From Clostridiales bacterium Firm_11 (lineage in GTDB: Bacteria; Bacillota; Clostridia; Christensenellales; Aristaeellaceae): a stretch of DNA of 64,000 nt. Both the position numbers and the translations under genes were made by a program. The stretch lies in NCBI GenBank assembly GCA_001604105.1, contig LVAQ01000012.1, positions 1 through 64,000 on the forward strand. The letters are read 5' to 3'. Below are positions 23,924-33,408 of the stretch, one piece after another. A model generated the notes under the pieces. That model did not search any database, was not told the DNA's origin, and was given only the letters and a program-made list of their open reading frames with translations. Position 1 is the first letter of the stretch; every line of letters starts with the position of its first letter.

Positions 23924-26530
23924 ATGAGTGATTATCAGCGAGGTTCTGAGTGGCGGCGTTGGGATTTGCATGTACATACGAAGAGTTCATACGATTATAA
24001 GTATAATGCCGATGATGCTGACAATTTGTTGGCAAATACTCTTGTCAAAAATAATATTGCAGCAGTAGTCATTACAGATCACTTCATTATTGATAAAGAT
24101 CGCATATGTAAATTACGTGAAAAAGCACCCGGCGTAGTGTTTTTTCCGGGCGTAGAGCTAAGAACAGATAAAGGTGACACAAATATTCACGTTATCCTGA
24201 TATTTGATCCTTTGATTGATCTTGATGTTTTGGTTGAGAGTTTTAATGTTTTCAAACGAGAGAAAGGTAAAGAAACTGCAGATAACGATAGAATTTACTG
24301 GGATTTTAATGATATTATCTCATTTTCAAATCAACATAATGCCTTGCTATCAATACATGCTGGCAGTAAGACAAATGGAGTTGACAACAGGATAACGAAT
24401 CGACTAGCTCACAATCAAGCAGTTAAAAAGGAATATGCAGAATCTGTCCACATATTTGAAATGGGTAAACTAGAAGATATTGATGGATATAAACAAAATG
24501 TATTTCCAACAATTGGAATTAGACCCTTGATTATTTGTTCAGACAATCATGATCCACGAGAATACAAACCCAATGAAAAGCTCTGGATCAAGGCGGATGT
24601 TACATTCAATGGTTTGAAATCTATAATATATGAGCCTGAAGATCGTGTCTGTATCTCTGAGATTGAACCCGAACAAAAGCCCAATTATCTTGTGTTGGAC
24701 AGAGTTGTTATAAATGATGACGACTTTCAAACATATCCTATACACTTTAATCCGAGGTTAAACTGCATTATAGGCGGTAAATCTACCGGAAAATCAATAC
24801 TACTTCATAACCTTGCGCTCACACTTGATAAGCAACAGGTTTTAGAGAAAGATAAAACATCACCTACAAGAACAAAGTCAGGCATCTCGTTAGAAGTATA
24901 TTGGGCTGATGGGAAAACCGGGCAGGATAATTTAGCATCGCCACGAAAGATCATATATGTTCCGCAAACATACTTGAATAGGTTGTGTGATGAACAGACG
25001 GAGAAAACTGAAATTGATGTAATTATCCAAGATATTGTCCTGCTCAATGCGGAAGCCCATAAATCTTATGCCACTTCGAATGATGATATCAAAAATTATA
25101 AAGCTGAACTAGGTAAATCAATACTTGACCTGCTTGAACTTTCTCGATCAATTAGTGGATTAACTCAGCAAATGAAGGAGCTTGGAGATAGACATGGTAT
25201 TGAAGAGGAACTTGCCAAACTAATAAAAGAAAAAGAAAAACTTACTTTAGAGTCATCCTTAACAAAGGATGAGGTAAAATCATATGAAAAAGCCTCTATA
25301 CAAATAACAACTCTTCACACAGAAATTGAGCTTCTAGGGGGAGAAATTGAGGCATTAGCTCAAATCTCTTCAATTCTTGAACCAAAGCGAATAGTATATT
25401 CTTTTTCTGATGAAACAAAAGCCCAAATTGATGAAGCTCAACAAAGAATAGTAAGTAGGGCAAATAGTGAATGGCTCAGTGTAAGGGACAAAGTCATACT
25501 GGCCATACAGGAGAAACTCAGGCTTAAGAGCGAAGAAAGCGAGAAGCAGAAAGGCATAGAGTCGAATTTACGTGAAAAAATCCAGAGCAATAAAGCTATT
25601 GCTGAGCTTTCCGAGAGAATGAGAAATGAATCTGGTAAACTAAATCAGTTCAATAAGCTAGATAAGCAAAAGGAGGATCATGAAAAGGATAAAGCAGCGC
25701 TGCTTAGCACTGTTGTCGGCTCCATGCGCTATTTCAAGGAGCGACATTCTTCATTTGCAGAGGCTGTAAACAGAAATGCTGCCTTGAAAATGGATGATTT
25801 GCAGTTTTCTGTGGATGTCCCTTTCAAAAGAGATGCTTTCATTGAAAAGCTGAAAAACACCATTGACACTCGACAAACTATATTTAAAGATATCATTGCT
25901 GTAGATGACTTTACCGAAGATAATTATACCGAAGTGAAGATCCGCGAGCTCGTAGATAAAACATTATCTTCAGAACTCATAGTCAGAAAGGGGAATACTA
26001 TTGAGAATGTTATTCGTGATATTCTTGATGATTGGTATGAAATCAAATATAAAGTAACAATGGGTGGTGACTTGATTGATATTATGTCGCCAGGGAAAAA
26101 AGCTCTTGTATTATTAAAGTTACTGATCGAACTTGCAGAGAGTAAATGCCCAATTCTAATCGACCAACCTGAAGATGACCTTGATAATCGTTCTATCTTC
26201 GACGAATTGATACCCTTTATTAGTAAAAAGAAGAAAGACAGACAAATTATTATCGTTACACATAATGCGAATATTGTTGTCGGTGCTGATGCAGATGAAG
26301 TTATTGTTGCTAATCAACACGGTAATAACACGCCTAATAGCAAGCGACGGTTTGAGTACCGCTCTGGTGCAATAGAAAACGATACAAAAGCCACAAGCTC
26401 AGACGGCAACCCGATCATGGGAATTTTAGGTGGGCAGGGAATTCAACAACATATTTGTGATATTCTTGAAGGAGGAACGCGTGCTTTTGAGTTGAGAAAG
26501 CAAAAATACCATATAATAACGAAACCGTAG
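23924..26530 (+). CDS. PHP domain plus SMC/ABC-type ATPase (TrlF-like), candidate defence protein
   Basis: An 868-residue cytoplasmic protein. The N-terminal PHP phosphoesterase domain (about 10-240) keeps its metal ligands: DLHVHTKSS (His16, His18), VITDH, SIHAGSK and CSDNHD. An ABC/SMC-like ATPase follows: Walker A GGKSTGKS at 284-291, a long coiled coil (about 390-620), a signature-like MSPGKKALVLLKLL, Walker B LIDQPEDDLD (Asp747) and an H-loop IVTHNAN. The layout fits the TrlF-type family, and PHP or nuclease domains tied to Rad50-like ATPases are common in anti-phage and tRNA/DNA-targeting systems (family knowledge; activity here is inferred). The start ATG at 23924 has GGAGGA 5-6 bases upstream; the in-frame ATG at 23876 has none. 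The gene is far more AT-rich than its neighbours, suggesting recent transfer. Confidence 0.9.
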   Translation: MSDYQRGSEWRRWDLHVHTKSSYDYKYNADDADNLLANTLVKNNIAAVVITDHFIIDKDRICKLREKAPGVVFFPGVELRTDKGDTNIHVILIFDPLIDLDVLVESFNVFKREKGKETADNDRIYWDFNDIISFSNQHNALLSIHAGSKTNGVDNRITNRLAHNQAVKKEYAESVHIFEMGKLEDIDGYKQNVFPTIGIRPLIICSDNHDPREYKPNEKLWIKADVTFNGLKSIIYEPEDRVCISEIEPEQKPNYLVLDRVVINDDDFQTYPIHFNPRLNCIIGGKSTGKSILLHNLALTLDKQQVLEKDKTSPTRTKSGISLEVYWADGKTGQDNLASPRKIIYVPQTYLNRLCDEQTEKTEIDVIIQDIVLLNAEAHKSYATSNDDIKNYKAELGKSILDLLELSRSISGLTQQMKELGDRHGIEEELAKLIKEKEKLTLESSLTKDEVKSYEKASIQITTLHTEIELLGGEIEALAQISSILEPKRIVYSFSDETKAQIDEAQQRIVSRANSEWLSVRDKVILAIQEKLRLKSEESEKQKGIESNLREKIQSNKAIAELSERMRNESGKLNQFNKLDKQKEDHEKDKAALLSTVVGSMRYFKERHSSFAEAVNRNAALKMDDLQFSVDVPFKRDAFIEKLKNTIDTRQTIFKDIIAVDDFTEDNYTEVKIRELVDKTLSSELIVRKGNTIENVIRDILDDWYEIKYKVTMGGDLIDIMSPGKKALVLLKLLIELAESKCPILIDQPEDDLDNRSIFDELIPFISKKKKDRQIIIVTHNANIVVGADADEVIVANQHGNNTPNSKRRFEYRSGAIENDTKATSSDGNPIMGILGGQGIQQHICDILEGGTRAFELRKQKYHIITKP

Positions 26531-26595
26531 TAATCATTTGACAACCAACGTCCAATGAGAAAAATCCCGTGAAGAAAATTATCTAGGAGAAAAAT

Positions 26596-26803
26596 ATGAG
26601 CACGACAGTATATATCTGTGGGCCTGTTGACAAAGTCAAATTTACCTCGTACTAGCGGAATTGTTAATGCTAAGAAGCTTATGAAACAAGGGTTTTAATC
26701 TGCTCCGGTTTTAGATATTCCTCAAAAATCGACTTTGTCAACAGGTCCATTAGTTTATGCAATTGACGATGTTGGATTAGCAGAAGATATCTGCAGAAAG
26801 TAA
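26596..26803 (+). pseudogene. Small gene disrupted by a MITE-like element
   Basis: ATG at 26596 follows TAGGAGAAAAAT, a good ribosome site 65 bases after the ATPase stop. It reads MSTTVYICG and then enters the inserted element, where it stops at TAG (26653-26655). After the element an open frame continues LVYAIDDVGLAEDICRK to TAA at 26801-26803. The two pieces probably belonged to one short gene in operon with the PHP-ATPase. The original product is not recognisable. Confidence 0.55.
26620..26748. mobile_element. 129-bp MITE-like element with 18-bp terminal inverted repeats
   Basis: Left end GGGCCTGTTGACAAAGTC (26620-26637) and right end GACTTTGTCAACAGGTCC (26731-26748) are inverted copies with one mismatch. 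The 93 bases between them have no coding capacity. Size and structure fit a non-autonomous insertion element. No transposase with such ends is in this window, and no clear target duplication is visible. Confidence 0.8.
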
Positions 26804-26996
26804 ACATTAAAGAAATTCGATGTTGTTAATGCGGACAGCATAGTTAATAGATAAAATAGAAAATCCAAATACTGTTTTCCTGTCAAATATATTTTGTTGT
26901 TCTACGCAGTTTTGGCGCATAGATAATGCGGGTTGGACAGCCGTAGGTTGTATCGACTGATCTGTATATCACAATAGGGTATTTCGTGACATTCCG

Positions 26997-28385
26997 TTAC
27001 ATCAGATCCATAGACAAGGTGTACCCTGTGGGCTTTCTCAGCTTGTAGGTTGAGAATTCCTTTACCGTACCGTTTCCGAATACGCCCACTTTCACGTTTT
27101 TGTTGTTGTTGTCAGTGCGAGCACAGAGCGCGTACTTTTCATTCAAAAACACCTCTACGATATCGTCGTCGTAAATGGCGTGCAGTATTGCATCCCCGCA
27201 CCACTCGCCAGGTTCGATTTCAAGCGAAGCGAACACATAGTCCGCCGCACCCGGAAGTTTTCTTTTCACAGACATCAAACCAGATTCACGGCAAAGCTCG
27301 ACATGGATTCCGTTTCGATCGTCCAGCACAAACCCGGCCCTGTCGGCGGCGGAAAGGTCAAGCCTGGCTTCGACACCGTACTGTTGCATTCGCTCGTTAG
27401 CGTATGCCACTGGCCCAAAAAATGTGGAGGGATTTAGGACGATTGTCTGGGATACTTCTTCTGATATTATACTTTTCGCAAATTCGGGCGCTAGGCGACA
27501 CGCTAGTTTGCCGTTTGCGAGTTGATAAACTTCATGGGGCAGATTCAGATGCCCGCCCCATTCCTGATTATGATAGGACATTGGAATCCAGCCGAATTTG
27601 AAGAATTTATCGCCATATGGAGCCACTTGGGCGGCACATAAATCCTCCCCATCAAGCCGATATTCCCGCTTGTGGGTATACTCCTCACTGTCAATGGGCG
27701 TGTTCTCGTTTCCAATCCAGTATGACAACGGCCCTACCCAGTGTGTTGTTTGCCGGGCAAGGCTGGTGAACAGGTACCACCGCTTGCCAATTTTCAGCAT
27801 CTGGTTGCACTCCGGCTCCGCCGAGAGCATGATATTGCGCCCACGGTTTTCAAGGGGATACAACACGCGTTGTTCTACGTTCCCATCTCCCTCCCGAGGA
27901 ATGACCCCACTGATACCCACTGCACACTCAAGCCCGGTTCCGCAGCCGTTGTGCTCATTGGTAAAATAGGCGTTGGTCGTCACGCGCATGCCCCCAGCAT
28001 CCGCGTCATAAAACAAGGCATAGTCGCGGGCTCCCGCGGGGAACAAATGATTATCCAAGGAAATCGGATATTTTTCGGATTGTTTCCAGCGCACTAAATC
28101 AGTGCTTTCAAACGCGTGAGCCTTGTCGTTATAACGGGTGTAAAATATACCATCCACTTCAACAATGTTGACAATGATCCCATTGATGAGGTGTTCCTCA
28201 AAGTTGATATAGTCATCGGTCACGGCCAGTACCGTAGAGTTGCACACCACCTTTTCCGGGTCGTCAAAACATGCATCACAGCGGGTGATTCCGTTGGGTT
28301 TTAGATAAAACAAGTATAGCCTGTCGTTATGGTAAAACGGATGAACATCCCCGATATACCATTCCTTCGATTTATAATGAATCAT
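26997..28385 (-). CDS. Divergent GH32-like glycoside hydrolase (five-bladed propeller)
   Basis: A 462-residue cytoplasmic enzyme without signal peptide. Three acidic positions expected of the GH32 propeller can be placed: Asp in YIGDVHPFYH, Asp in FPAGARDYALF (RDP-like) and Glu in SAEPECNQM (EC motif). The classical WMNDPNG motif is absent. A C-terminal beta-sandwich follows from about residue 310 (VEARLDLSAADRAGFVLDD). It is the last gene of the minus-strand sugar operon, after two permeases and a related GH32 gene. Substrate is unknown, with fructosides most likely by family. ATG at 28385 was chosen because GGAGG lies 5 bases upstream. Confidence 0.7.
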   Translation of the reverse strand: MIHYKSKEWYIGDVHPFYHNDRLYLFYLKPNGITRCDACFDDPEKVVCNSTVLAVTDDYINFEEHLINGIIVNIVEVDGIFYTRYNDKAHAFESTDLVRWKQSEKYPISLDNHLFPAGARDYALFYDADAGGMRVTTNAYFTNEHNGCGTGLECAVGISGVIPREGDGNVEQRVLYPLENRGRNIMLSAEPECNQMLKIGKRWYLFTSLARQTTHWVGPLSYWIGNENTPIDSEEYTHKREYRLDGEDLCAAQVAPYGDKFFKFGWIPMSYHNQEWGGHLNLPHEVYQLANGKLACRLAPEFAKSIISEEVSQTIVLNPSTFFGPVAYANERMQQYGVEARLDLSAADRAGFVLDDRNGIHVELCRESGLMSVKRKLPGAADYVFASLEIEPGEWCGDAILHAIYDDDIVEVFLNEKYALCARTDNNNKNVKVGVFGNGTVKEFSTYKLRKPTGYTLSMDLM

Positions 28386-28425
28386 GTTTTCCTCCACAAA
28401 TTCATTTGGGTGGTTTCAGGCATTT

Positions 28426-29886
28426 TCAGTTGATAGGATCGACAACGCAATTTGCTTCATACAGGCGAGCATGAAACGTTGCGCCTACATGTTCGCAACC
28501 GATGCACAGCGCACCGTCGGCAAAATCCTGTAGGCGCGCGGTTAGAGCTACCCGTTCGTTCGTGATAGACTCCATAATCTGCGCCCCAATTAGTAGCTCA
28601 ATATGATAGGCGTTCGTCATGTCTGCCAGCACATGTGTTGCCATAATGCGAATGCCATCCATGATCGATCCGTACACGCTGTCGCGATACCCATTGCGCA
28701 AAATGCACACTTCGCGCGTAGCCGTATCGATCCTCAGCGTATAATAGGTCGAAAGATCGTTTGCAGCGCAGAGGAAAACATAAAGCCACCCTGCCTGACC
28801 ATCTGTTGTGATATCCAGTTCAACGCGTCTGTTTTGCGTTGTGCTGTCCAGCGCCAAAACAGAAAGCCCGGCTTTCGGCATACAGGCAAAAGCTGATTTG
28901 TCCTGATGCCATTCACCAAGTATCGTGTGGGGAACCAGTGTCTGCTTCCGATATGCGCAGAATAAATCCTCGGGGAAACGCTGGGAAAGCTCGCGATCCT
29001 CACCAACAAACAGCTCGCGTGGCGATACGATATCGCCGCCCCATTGACATGCCGCCCGATCGGTGCCGCCCTCGTAGGTGCCACACCAGCCGTACAAGAG
29101 ATGGCGCTTGCCATCGTACAACGATTTTGCTGCATAAAACGCCATCGCGCCGCCGTCCAAACAGGGTATCTTAGGCCTGCGCCATGGTCCAAAAATCGAA
29201 TCTGCCATACGATATTCCGTGTGCATGTATTGCGAAAAAAGCATGTACCAGACGCCGTTTTCAAAAAACAAATCCGAGCATTCCATTGGCATGTAAGATT
29301 CCGGCTCATAGATTGGCGGCGCATAGCGCCAATGCCATAGGTCATCGGAGATCAGCAACCCGATCACACCGCGCTGACAGTTTGATATAGGCTCGAAAGC
29401 CCCTGCTGTTACCGTCATGCAAAAGCAATGCTCCTGCTCATTCCAGAAGACAAACGGATCGCGAAAATCCTCGTCGGCGCCGTAGTAGTGATGATCCGGC
29501 GCGAGCGGCTTAAACGATGTGTCCTTTTCAAAATGCACGCCATCAACCGAGGTGGCATGGAGTATGTGTTCCCGCCCATCTATCCGCAAGGGGGCAAACC
29601 CCGTATAGAAGATATGCCAAAGACCCTCGTGACAGAGGATTGAGCCCGTGAAGCACGCATGACCATCCATATTGCTAGGCACGCCTGGCTCAATAGCATC
29701 CGTGAGCTTCATGGGTTGATCGATTTTTTGGCACACCAGATGGCTCCAAGGCGTCTGGGAGCGGCTCCAGCCGGAATCATCTGCATAACCATTCAGGAAA
29801 AACAGGTGATATTGCCCATCCCAAAAATAGGGAATCACATCACAACAGACCCTATGTTGTTCTCGGTAGCGAAGCATATTGACCAT
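28426..29886 (-). CDS. GH32-like glycoside hydrolase
   Basis: A 486-residue intracellular enzyme. The propeller has a candidate nucleophile in CCDVIPYFWDGQYHLFFL, a clear DEDFRDPFVF (RDP motif) and YMPMECSDLFF (EC motif with the acid/base Glu). The C-terminal beta-sandwich (VELDITTDGQAGWLYVFL and following) is typical of GH32. As in the next gene, the usual NDPNG sequence is replaced. Likely releases a terminal fructosyl-type residue from an imported oligosaccharide. The start may be ATG 29886 or ATG 29877; the latter has better ribosome-site spacing (AAGGATGG). It follows the permease gene after 2 bases. Confidence 0.8.
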   Translation of the reverse strand: MVNMLRYREQHRVCCDVIPYFWDGQYHLFFLNGYADDSGWSRSQTPWSHLVCQKIDQPMKLTDAIEPGVPSNMDGHACFTGSILCHEGLWHIFYTGFAPLRIDGREHILHATSVDGVHFEKDTSFKPLAPDHHYYGADEDFRDPFVFWNEQEHCFCMTVTAGAFEPISNCQRGVIGLLISDDLWHWRYAPPIYEPESYMPMECSDLFFENGVWYMLFSQYMHTEYRMADSIFGPWRRPKIPCLDGGAMAFYAAKSLYDGKRHLLYGWCGTYEGGTDRAACQWGGDIVSPRELFVGEDRELSQRFPEDLFCAYRKQTLVPHTILGEWHQDKSAFACMPKAGLSVLALDSTTQNRRVELDITTDGQAGWLYVFLCAANDLSTYYTLRIDTATREVCILRNGYRDSVYGSIMDGIRIMATHVLADMTNAYHIELLIGAQIMESITNERVALTARLQDFADGALCIGCEHVGATFHARLYEANCVVDPIN

Positions 29887-29888
29887 CC

Positions 29889-30779
29889 TTAATCTTTAAT
29901 GGAGCCAACCATCATGCCTTTGACAAAATAACGTTGCATGTAGGGGTATGCTATCAAAAGGGGCAATATGGAAATGATGATTGCCGCGGATTGCATGTTT
30001 TTACCGTACATGGAGGCCGCGCCAGTGCTGCCGGTGGGTGTGGGGTTTGTCAGCGCAGCTACAATCGACCGTAAAACCACTTGCAACGGCTGTTTTGCCG
30101 CATCATTGATGAAGAGCACCCCGTCAAAAAAAGTGTTCCATTTCGCCACAATCTGGAAAAGCGTTATCGTGGCCAACCCCGGCAACGATATTGGCAGGAA
30201 GATCCGCAGGAAGATCCTCCATTCGCCCGCGCCGTCGATTTTTGCAGCCTCGGCGATTGTGTAGGGGGTTTCCAGGAAAAAATTCCGCATCACAATGATG
30301 GCAAAGCCGGAAACCAACCCAGAGAATATCAGTGCCTGTATTTGATTGATTAGCCCAAGGTTTTTATACACAACAAAGAGTGGAACCATAATCATCTGTC
30401 CGGGGATGATCATCGACAGAAGAATCATCCCCAGGATGAAGTTCTTATAGGGAAGCCCCGGCCGGGAGAGCGCGTAACCGGCCATGGAACACAATAGGAC
30501 GTGTAGCAGTGTGCCAAGCAATGTAATGTAAACAGTGATGAAGAAGGCTCCGCTCAGCTTGTTGGCGACCCAAATTTCGTGATAGCTGCTAAAATCCAGC
30601 GTGCTTGGCCAGATTCGGATTGCTAGCGAAGTATTCTCAACTTCCGGTGAAATGGACATCACAAACGTATTCCAGAAGATATACAGGATCGACAATACAA
30701 ACAATCCAAAAAACGTATAACTGAACACATCAAACAGGATGCCACCGATTTTCTCTCTCGTCTTCATGCCGACCCTCAC
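29889..30779 (-). CDS. Sugar ABC transporter permease (MalG/LplC type)
   Basis: Inner-membrane component of a CUT1-type importer, 296 residues with six predicted membrane segments. The cytoplasmic EAA loop reads EAAKIDGAGEWRIFLRIFLP, which contacts the ATPase. Its start overlaps the previous permease stop as ATGA. The C-terminal MMVGSIKD-type end is common to this subfamily. No ATPase gene lies in this operon, so a shared MsmK/UgpC-type ATPase elsewhere should energise it (inference). Confidence 0.93.
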   Translation of the reverse strand: MRVGMKTREKIGGILFDVFSYTFFGLFVLSILYIFWNTFVMSISPEVENTSLAIRIWPSTLDFSSYHEIWVANKLSGAFFITVYITLLGTLLHVLLCSMAGYALSRPGLPYKNFILGMILLSMIIPGQMIMVPLFVVYKNLGLINQIQALIFSGLVSGFAIIVMRNFFLETPYTIAEAAKIDGAGEWRIFLRIFLPISLPGLATITLFQIVAKWNTFFDGVLFINDAAKQPLQVVLRSIVAALTNPTPTGSTGAASMYGKNMQSAAIIISILPLLIAYPYMQRYFVKGMMVGSIKD

Positions 30780-31675
30780 ATTTCTTCCAGCCCAAAGCGG
30801 GAGATTTTTTTCACGATCAGGGTGGCAGTCAGCGCGATAAGAGAGATAAACACTGATACGGTTGCACCATAGGAAAGATTCATTTTGGTGATGGATGTTC
30901 GGTAGATGTATGTCATCAGCACGTCTGTTTCTCTTTGTGTGATTGGATTGCCGAGCACATAAATCGGGTCAAACAGCAGGAACATACCCATAACATTGAG
31001 CATAATCATCACTTTTACTGTATTTTTCAAAGAAGGGATTGTGATTAAGCGTATTTTTTGAAAGCGTCCCGCGCCATCAATGGAGGCCGCTTCATACAGC
31101 TCCGGGGAAATGGAAACCAGCGCGGCCAGGTAAATGATGATGCCGAACCCTGTGATTTTCCATTGATTGATGAAAAGAATCAGCGGTCTGGCAATATTGG
31201 TTTTACCAAAAAAGTAGATGGGTTCGTACCCGAACAACTTGATGATATAGTTCACCGCACCGACCGTGGGCGAAAGCAGCAGCATAAACGTTGAGCCAAT
31301 AACCACCCAAGAAAAAAGGTTGGGCAGGTACAGCACAGTCTGGGTAAAACTTTTCAGCTTGGGGGATTGAAACTCGCTTAGCATAATCGATAGCGCACAG
31401 GGCAACACCACCCCAAGCACCGTGTTCCAGAATGCAAAATACATTGTGTTGTTAAACGCGCGCCAGAACTCGGCATCCTTGAACATCTTGATATAATTCG
31501 CCATGCCAACCCATTTGCTGGCACCCACGAAGGAGAAGTTCTGAAACGACATCGGGATGCCCTTGGCTAAAGGATAGAACACAAACACAACCAGATAAAT
31601 CAACGTAGGCAGCAACATGCTGTACAACGCAAGGTTGCTGGCGGCTTTCTTCAGCCGTATCCGGGAATGCATCAT
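30776..31675 (-). CDS. Sugar ABC transporter permease (MalF/LplB type)
   Basis: Partner permease of 299 residues with six membrane segments, the N-terminal LLPTLIYLVVFVFYPL segment and the EAA loop EAASIDGAGRFQKIRLITIP. It forms a heterodimer with the downstream permease and receives substrate from the binding protein encoded upstream. Expression is probably lowered by the strong hairpin at 31719-31756 between it and the binding-protein gene. Confidence 0.93.
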   Translation of the reverse strand: MMHSRIRLKKAASNLALYSMLLPTLIYLVVFVFYPLAKGIPMSFQNFSFVGASKWVGMANYIKMFKDAEFWRAFNNTMYFAFWNTVLGVVLPCALSIMLSEFQSPKLKSFTQTVLYLPNLFSWVVIGSTFMLLLSPTVGAVNYIIKLFGYEPIYFFGKTNIARPLILFINQWKITGFGIIIYLAALVSISPELYEAASIDGAGRFQKIRLITIPSLKNTVKVMIMLNVMGMFLLFDPIYVLGNPITQRETDVLMTYIYRTSITKMNLSYGATVSVFISLIALTATLIVKKISRFGLEEM

Positions 31676-31718
31676 ACCTTACCCCACACTTTCCGTTTCC
31701 CTCCGGCCGGAGGAACCG

Positions 31719-31756
31719 CATGGGAAGCGACAGGCCAAAGCCCGCCGCTTCCCATG
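31719..31756 (-). terminator. Intercistronic hairpin between binding protein and permease genes
   Basis: Perfect 11-bp stem CATGGGAAGCG/CGCTTCCCATG with a 16-base loop. It has no T tract in the direction of transcription, so it more likely protects the upstream mRNA or attenuates transcription than terminates fully. A palindrome CCTCCGGCCGGAGG follows at 31700-31713 and may hide the permease ribosome site. Confidence 0.6.
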
Positions 31757-31772
31757 ACCGTTCTTACAACAA

Positions 31773-33140
31773 TCAGTCGATAAGCCCCTTAGCGAGCAGC
31801 TCGGTACGGAGTTCGTCCTGGAACGCTTGCACAGTCAGTTCCCCGGTGATACAGCGCAGAACCAGCGGGCGCGCAATATCCTGCACGTCACCAATGCCGG
31901 GCAACGGGCTGGGGAAGATGATCTGAGCGTCCATCACCGCAGCGCCGTCGATGCTTTCCTGTGTTGCATCCAGCCCTGTGCTTTCAAGCGCTTTAACCAA
32001 CGTACCGGTTTTGGAAACGTCCACCACAAAGTTGCCGTTGACCGGGTCGCCGATCTTTTTGCCGTCAACCACTTTGTAATCGTAACCTTCAGTCAGCGAG
32101 AATTTCTCTGCGCCTTCCTTGGAATACCAGTAAGAGATCAGGTCGAACGATGCTTGGGGATCCGCCGCAGTCTTGGGAACCATCCACATGCAGATGGTAT
32201 TGCCCGTGATATAAGCGGGTTTGCCCTCAATGGCGGCCAGCGCGGGCATAGCAACCATATTACAAAGGGTGCCCTGCTCCTTAGCCTTGGCGTTCATATC
32301 GTAGTTGGAACCCGCCCAATCAAAGAACAATCCTACCATGCCCGAAATAACCTTCTGGCGCATGGGTTCTTCCTGCGCGGTGGGGAACTCCGAATCCATT
32401 ATGCCTTCCTTATACATGTTTTGCAACCAAGTCAACCCCTGAGCCGCTTCGGCTGTTAACCAAGGATGCACGCGCTTGCCGTTTTCCATGTATACATTAG
32501 GCCCGGGCAAGCCAAACATGCCAAGGAAGCTGGCCACATGATCGCAGTAGGACCACTGATGCGCAAGCGGGATGGTTGCATCCCCCGCCAGTTTCGCCTC
32601 TTTGAAGGCACGCAGGGTGGTTTCCAGTTCGGCAAACGTCTTGGGAATGGGCAAGCCAAGCTTGTCAAGCCACGCCTTGTTAATGGTGGGAATATATGCC
32701 GAAGCTTTCATGAGCGGCAACGCGTAGACATGGCCATCATAGATGACGGGATTCAGATAGTCCCAACCGGACCACTGATCCGGCGTAAGTGTCGTGGAAG
32801 CCTTGAGCATATCCTCCAGCGGATAGAGCAGATCTTTTTCCGCCAGCATCAGCATATCGCCGGGGGTGGACTTCCAAATTACGTCGATCTGCTCGCCGCT
32901 AGCCAACATGATATTGAGCTTCTCGGCCGCCTCCGCAAAGGGCGGGTTGATAATTTCAAGATCTTTGCCAAACTTTTCCTTGATAATCTTTTTGTACTCG
33001 TCAATGCGTGCGTTGTCCTTCACAATCCAGTTAGTGGTGAACACAACGAACTTGTTGGTATCGGCTGCCTGCGCGGTTGTAACGATCACCATGGAGATCA
33101 GCAGCGACAATACGAGAATGAAACTGAGCACCTTCTTCAT
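31773..33140 (-). CDS. Sugar ABC transporter substrate-binding protein (family 1)
   Basis: A 455-residue extracytoplasmic binding protein. The signal peptide (KKVLSFILVLSLLISMVIVTTAQA) has no lipobox cysteine. The body is of the family 1 type: KDNARIDEYKKIIKEKFGKD, ASGEQIDVIWKSTPGDM, YALPLMKASAYIPTINKAWLD and WMVPKTAADPQASF. It is the first gene of the operon, expressed from the promoter at 33243-33271, and should be the most abundant product because of the hairpin behind it. The bound sugar is unknown; the GH32 genes point to a fructo-oligosaccharide. Confidence 0.92.
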   Translation of the reverse strand: MKKVLSFILVLSLLISMVIVTTAQAADTNKFVVFTTNWIVKDNARIDEYKKIIKEKFGKDLEIINPPFAEAAEKLNIMLASGEQIDVIWKSTPGDMLMLAEKDLLYPLEDMLKASTTLTPDQWSGWDYLNPVIYDGHVYALPLMKASAYIPTINKAWLDKLGLPIPKTFAELETTLRAFKEAKLAGDATIPLAHQWSYCDHVASFLGMFGLPGPNVYMENGKRVHPWLTAEAAQGLTWLQNMYKEGIMDSEFPTAQEEPMRQKVISGMVGLFFDWAGSNYDMNAKAKEQGTLCNMVAMPALAAIEGKPAYITGNTICMWMVPKTAADPQASFDLISYWYSKEGAEKFSLTEGYDYKVVDGKKIGDPVNGNFVVDVSKTGTLVKALESTGLDATQESIDGAAVMDAQIIFPSPLPGIGDVQDIARPLVLRCITGELTVQAFQDELRTELLAKGLID

Positions 33141-33217
33141 TGAGTGTTCCTACCTTTCCAAAATAATATTACAAACTCCGCAAACCAAGCGAAGCTCGTT
33201 TCAGTGGTAAGTCGATG

Positions 33218-33231
33218 TGATAACGATTACT
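33218..33231. promoter_or_regulatory. LacI-family operator
   Basis: TGATAACGATTACT, a CG-centred near-palindrome that matches 12 of 14 positions of the general LacI-family consensus TGWAANCGNTNWCA. It lies just downstream of the -10 box of the binding-protein promoter, a repressing position. It shares AACGATTAC with the operator at 41719-41734. Confidence 0.7.
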
Positions 33232-33242
33232 TTTACAATTTC

Positions 33243-33271
33243 ATATTATCATCTGTTTAATTTTTTGTCAA
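33243..33271 (-). promoter_or_regulatory. Promoter of the sugar transport/GH32 operon
   Basis: Minus strand TTGACA (33271-33266), 17-bp spacer, TAATAT (33248-33243). Close to the sigma-A consensus, with the operator immediately downstream. Confidence 0.85.
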
Positions 33272-33408
33272 CAGTAATTTTTGGTTCGGAATGCTCCATA
33301 TGCTGATATATACCACCAATTATGACCTATTTTTCATATTGATTCTGCAACACTATGTATCTTTTGTGTTGTTAGTTTCACATTCATGTAACGAGAACGA
33401 CATTCCGA

